Origin: Vitis vinifera
Lineage: Eukaryota > Streptophyta > Magnoliopsida > Vitales > Vitaceae
Reading direction: 5' to 3'
Assembly: GCF_030704535.1 (NCBI RefSeq)
Contig: NC_081818.1
Span: 819,001-883,000 of the forward strand
DNA: 64,000 nt
The notes below the pieces were generated by a model. That model was not told the DNA's origin, did not search any database, and saw nothing but the letters and a program-made list of their open reading frames with translations. Every line of letters begins with the position of its first letter. The first letter of the stretch is position 1. The position numbers and the translations under genes were made by a program. Below, one piece after another: positions 59,350-64,000 of the stretch.

Positions 59350-61694
59350 ATGCAGTGTCTTCCATTTCTACTCCTCATTTTTATACTGCAGACCATCTTC
59401 TTTGAGGATTCAAGAGCTGCATATTTTAGGTCTGATGAAAAATATTTTCCATCACAAGTTAGTATCGCAAAGACTATCACTGTTGCTTCATCAGGCCAAG
59501 CAAATTTCAGAAAGATTCAAGATGCTATTGATGTCATTCCTTCTGGCAACAACGAGTGGATTCGTATCAAAGTTTCTCCAGGAGTTTATTTGTTCGTCCT
59601 AATTATGATTTACTATTATTAACTACATTAATTAATCCCTTATTGCTTTATTTTTCACTTATATATCATTGAAATGTCCATTTATTAATATTTTTTATTC
59701 TTACTTACAATTGAAAAATACAATCAATGTGCAGTGAGAAGGTAAATATTCCCATAGAAAAACCATACATATTTCTTGAAGGACATGGTGCTGAGGCAAC
59801 AATAATCAAGTGGGGTGACCATAGTGAAACAAATCAAAGTGCTACTTTCACTTCATCTGCAGACAATTTTGTTGCTAAGGATATTAGCTTCCAGGTAAAG
59901 AAACTTAGTGGGGTCATTTTTATTCATCATATAATGCTTATTTGTGCTTAATTTTTGTAGTTTTTATCATATATATATATATATATATTCATTTTGAAAA
60001 CGATATATTCGGGTAAGAGTCTGTTTGGCTTTATCTTTAAATAGTATTTTTAATATAAAAATATTTTATATATTCATTTTGAAAATGATATAATTGGGTA
60101 AGAGCCTATTTGGCTTTATCTTTGAATAGTGTTTTTAATATAAAAATATTTTTGAAAAAAAATTAGGCATTTGACAAAATTTAGTAACACTTTTAAAAAG
60201 TTGAAAAATCACTTATAATAATTTTTAAATACTAATTTTGTACATCCCCATTTTTGCATAAAAATTTCTTCTAATATAATCATTATAATATTTGATAAAC
60301 TAAATTTCAAGATGACTAATGGTACGAATATGTTTGGTTTCCAAAGAAAATTAAGAGAAAATGTTAGGAAAAAAAATAAAGAAAAATAAAATAAAAGTAA
60401 AAATAAAAATAGATTTTAAATTAATAAATTATTTTTATATACTATTTCAAATTCATTTTATTTACTTTTACTCTTATATATAAAAGATTAACTAATTTAA
60501 ATATATATAAATTTATAATTAATTTTAATCATATCCGATTTCCTTTCATTATTTCTCAATGAAATCAAATATGAAAAAAATATTTTTTTAATATTTTTTT
60601 CTTAGTATTTTCCGGAATCAATCATTAACTTTTATCATTATTTGTATCCCAATCAAACCTTGATATATGTGGATTAAACTGCATAACACATTTGTAATTT
60701 TTACTTGCAGAATAGTTATAATATGCCACTATATCCCACTCCGCCTATTAAACCAGCAGCAGCAGCAACAATCTATGGTGACAAATCTGCCTTTTATAGT
60801 TGTGGTTTCGTGGGATTACAAGATACGTTATGGGATGTATCCGGCCGACACTACTTCAGTCATTGCTACATAGAAGGGGCAGTGGATTTCATCTGTGGTG
60901 ATGGTCAATCTTTTTATGAGGTAAAATATATAGAAACTGATGGATGAAATTAGGGTTGTATCTCCGCTCGGGTTGGGTCGGTACCAAACCCTATTCCAAT
61001 CTGAATTAAGAAATAATCAACTTAAATTCAACCCAACCAATCTTTAATCCGAGTTATTCAATTGAAATCCAATCCAAACTTATATCGGTTTTTACTTGCA
61101 CAATATATTAAAGATTTGGAGGAAAAATAAGATAAAACTATACTCATTGATCAATTTTTGCTTCTTGTTTGACAGAATTGTCATATAAAAGTGAATGGTC
61201 GGTTGCTACCTTCAGGAGCATGGGGAGGTTATATAACAGCACAGAAGAGAAGTTCACCAAGTGATCATAGTGGCTTTGTGTTTCATGGGGGGCTTGTTGT
61301 AGGGAGTGGTAAATTCTTCCTAGGAAGAGCTTGGGGTCCTTATTCAAGAGTCATATTTCAAGGAACAAGATTTGATATAGATGTGATGCCTGAAGGTTGG
61401 GATGCTTGGAGACAGCCCGTGTGAGTTGCTTGACCCAACACATACTTCCTAAATTTGTTTTGATTTTGATTGTAATTTAGATGATGTAACATGGTTTTAT
61501 TTTCTTTAATTTGCATTGAATTTAGAGGGAATTTGGTGTACGTGGAGCAAGGCTGCAGTGGAAAAGGATCAGACGTTAGAAAGCGGGTTGAATGGTCCAA
61601 ACATAGCTTGAATGAATCCGAGATGCAACTCTATTCAAGAGCTTACTTCATCCAAGATACTTGGCTTGCAACTCAACCAGGAAGATATGACTAA
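59350..61694 (+). CDS. Pectinesterase gene D (CE8), five exons, intact
   Basis: Exons 59350-59591, 59735-59894, 60711-60920, 61176-61420 and 61526-61694 join in phase to 341 residues. A signal peptide ([15 protein letters not shown]) precedes [28 protein letters not shown] gives the active-site Gln and Asp, VDFICGDG the second Asp, and [12 protein letters not shown] the Arg and Trp. The C terminus has [20 protein letters not shown]. The QAVAL motif reads PAAAA, so the usual glutamine is missing, as in all copies here. There is no PMEI domain. The exon 1 donor is weak (TT|GTTCGT), giving GVYFEK where relatives have GVYSEK. The expected role is secreted demethylation of homogalacturonan. It is the nearest intact relative of pseudogene C. 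Confidence 0.9.
59984..60153. repeat. 85-bp tandem duplication in intron 2 of PME D
   Basis: The units 59984-60068 and 60069-60153 are about 93% alike and share 'ttggctttatctt' and 'taatataaaaatattt'. They lie in intron 2 next to MITE-like sequence. Confidence 0.8.
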
Positions 61695-63357
61695 AATTAT
61701 GTCAAAAATTGTTCAATTGTTTCTAAAGTTCCCAGAATTGTTATGAAAAATGGATGTTCTTTGGAGCATTTTTTTTATATTTGTTTTGTGAAATTATTTT
61801 AAGAAAATAATTACATCAAATATAAAAAATAATTAAAAATAGGGACAATTGTGTTTTGGATCCTGTTGGACCCAAAAATTAAGGTTTAGTCCATAACTGA
61901 TGAAGAGGATATAAAATCTGAAAAAACCAATATATCTTTCAAAACTATTTTCTACCTCTTGACAAATTTTTTTATTTTAAATCTTTTTTAATAATTATTA
62001 TGAAAATTTATTATTTTTATAAAATTAATTTTTTTAAAAATATATCATTTTTAAAAAATAAATTTGACATATTCTTTGTTATTTTTTATAAACACAATTT
62101 TAAAAATATATGCTTTTCAAGATGTTTGATTTTTAAATAACAATAATAATAATTTATTTTTATTTTTTTGAAAAATGGTGTATTTTTTTTTTCTAAATCA
62201 CTAAATTATATTGAATTTTATTGAGGTTTATAAAATGAATAAAATTTAAATTAATGTTTTTTTTGTTTTTTTTTTATAGTCAGCAAAAGTCATTTATGAA
62301 AAAATAAAAAATTCATATCCTTCTTCTTAATTTTCACATTTTCTCTGGGTTTTAGACTTAAATAGTGAACTTATATAGACTAAAACTTAATTTTTAGATC
62401 CAACTAAGTCCAAAACACAATTGTCCTTTAAAAATAAAGTGTTATGTATGAAAATTATTTTAAAAATGAAAAATCAGTTGATAATATTTCAAAATCTCAA
62501 ACAAATTTTTATTTTTAAAAAACGTAATATAATTATTTTGATATAATAATTATATTTATTTTTAATTATTATAATTAATATTTTATTTTATTTTATTCGG
62601 AGACTATTTTTGGTCGTCACAACATATATGGTATCACACTTAGCTAAATAGCTCAAAGTACATAAAGTTGAATCCAATCATGTTTAGGATAAAATTATCA
62701 ACCTAATCATATATATTTTTGTTAATAATCATAATTAATCTCTTTATTTTATTCTATTCAAAGCCTTTTTTTTTTTTTTTTCGTCTTAACCTTATGTGAC
62801 ACAAGTTCTTAATTCTATTTGAAGACAAAATTGAATGTATCATAAATGTCATATTGTGTGACAAGTGGCAAGAAACTAATGACTAAATTTAACCATCCAA
62901 TCATCATATTGTAAACTTTTATTAAATCTCTAAATAAAAGCCAAAAAAATTAATAAATTAAAAAAAAAAAAAAAAAAAATCGATGACCCTCTCGAGGCTG
63001 AATCATCGAAACAAGTGGCTTGGTGAAGAGGTCCACTGCCTGTGGAATTCCATTCTGGGGTGATTTCAGACCAGATAAGGGCCTGTATGGCTGTCCCAAA
63101 ATCACCCACGAAAAATCAGCCCCCAAAAGAGGGAGACAAGAACCCAGAAAAATCACAGTTCATGGCTTCGAAGGCTCCGTCATTGATTAATAAATCCAAT
63201 CCATGACCCCCATTTCAAATAACCTTCAATTCTGCGACTGAACCCGGAAATTTTCTCACTCTTTCTCTCTCTGGTCTCAAAGTTCAGGCAAAGGCTGCAT
63301 GAGTTTTTCACACCACAACTGTTTCTTCAAGCCTGTGTACTTGAAGGTGAATCGACC
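61695..63357. other. Spacer between PME D and the last gene
   Basis: AT-rich DNA, with A/T-rich repeat-like sequence at 61790-62610, a T run near 62768 and a poly-A run near 62960-62978. From 62980 the composition becomes less AT-rich, as expected for the promoter and leader of the gene starting at 63358. I see no further gene. Confidence 0.5.
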
Positions 63358-63479
63358 ATGGGTGGGCTTATCATGTCTCAGACTCTCCTCTCTATCCCTC
63401 TTCGCCAGCCTCCTTCTTCTTCATTACGCCATCGCTTCTCTTCTTGCCGATGGTTGAATCGGGGCTCTGCTCCTCTCAG
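63358..63479 (+). CDS. First exon of a probably organelle-targeted protein (partial)
   Basis: From the ATG at 63358 the frame runs 40 codons plus two bases to a good donor (CTCAG|GTACG, intron from 63480). The residues are MGGLIMSQTLLSIPL followed by RQPPSSSLRHRFSSCRWLNR, rich in Ser and Arg and poor in acids, as in chloroplast or mitochondrial transit peptides. The rest of the gene lies beyond the window, so the product is unknown. An upstream ATG at 63299 opens a 52-codon frame overlapping this start in another phase; it could be an upstream ORF. Bases 63480-64000 would be intron and show no coding signal. Confidence 0.55.
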
Positions 63480-64000
63480 GTACGTTTTTGCTGTGTTTGG
63501 TTCCCTGGAAAGTGACGGAAAGTAGAATGGAAGTGGATTGATTTTGAGGTTTTTTTTTTATTTAATTGTTATTGTTATTGTTTTGGGCACCCTTTACGCC
63601 GCTGTCTATTACAGTCGTTTTTGGCGTAATTGGGATGAAACCGGAGCTGGGTATCACTTGATATTCGGAATTTGGTCTAACCAAACTGAGAAATAGATGA
63701 GGGGAGAAAAGCTTGAATCTTTTTGTCTGGGACTCGAGAAAAATGAAGAATTCTACTATGGAACAAATTGTCCTAGTTGAGTGAAACCCGAACAGGATAA
63801 TACTCTAAGGTGCCGTTTGGCTTCCGAGAAAATGCGGAGTAGAACTAGATTATGAGCCTTTCGTTTTGTTACTGGTTATTTGGACACCCTTTGCTCTCCC
63901 CTGCCTAATGCAACTATTTTGAGGTGAAATCTAAATGGGGGATTATGTGATATTTGAAAAGTGATTTTTTCTTTTCATTTCGGGAGTCTATGAAACGAAG

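Noticed and set aside
62950-63156. Minus-strand frame with the words VDLFTKPL, resembling the end of a Copia polyprotein
   Set aside because: Only a few residues match, the flanking residues do not fit the RNase H region, and the frame ends in a poly-Phe run from a poly-A tract. Treated as chance.
1-64000. CRISPR arrays, rRNA genes, operons, bacterial terminators
   Set aside because: None seen. The window is plant nuclear DNA, and no intact tRNA gene was found either.

Overview
This is a plant nuclear window, AT-rich between genes, with intron-rich protein genes. The gene content (a DYW-class PPR gene, SOQ1, a pectinesterase cluster, a bHLH of the AIF type, a B3 gene) says dicot. The style of the MITEs and of the hAT element suggests a grapevine-like (Vitis) genome, but the species is inference, not something the sequence proves.

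Left third (1-14900): gene-poor. It holds an intronless WRN-type 3'-5' exonuclease gene (3534-4193, +) and an HLH regulator of the bHLH147/148 (AIF) type (7959-8546, -). Between them lie AT-rich DNA, decayed repeats, a small hAT-like MITE and a hairpin candidate near 14.05 kb.

Middle (14943-35972): the main gene is SOQ1 (14943-31645, -), which I could rebuild as 28 exons with consistent phases, giving 1078 residues: transit peptide, HAD phosphatase-like domain, membrane span, thioredoxin-like domain with a CINC motif, NHL propeller and a C-terminal domain. It controls a slow photoprotective quenching in thylakoids. To its right lie a small secreted-peptide gene (33447-33758, +, with an upstream in-frame exon) and an intronless DYW-type PPR editing-factor gene (33954-35972, -).

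Right part (36000-64000): a B3-domain gene (38182-38682, +), then about 2.7 kb of diverged higher-order repeats (38.9-41.6 kb). Next come four tandem pectinesterase genes, all on +, all with the same five-exon layout: A (43442-45803, awkward last junction), B (47321-49377, intact), C (51687-57227, a pseudogene) and D (59350-61694, intact). Copy C is split in its last exon by a 3.08-kb hAT element with a perfect 8-bp target duplication; the element's transposase is decayed. B and D keep most pectinesterase active-site residues, but all copies lack the usual glutamine of the QAVAL motif. The window ends in the first exon and intron of a probably organelle-targeted protein gene (63358 onward, +).

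The PME genes are secreted wall enzymes made by tandem duplication, with homology reaching into the promoters of C and D. SOQ1 and the PPR gene both probably serve organelles, but nothing here shows that neighbours act in one pathway.
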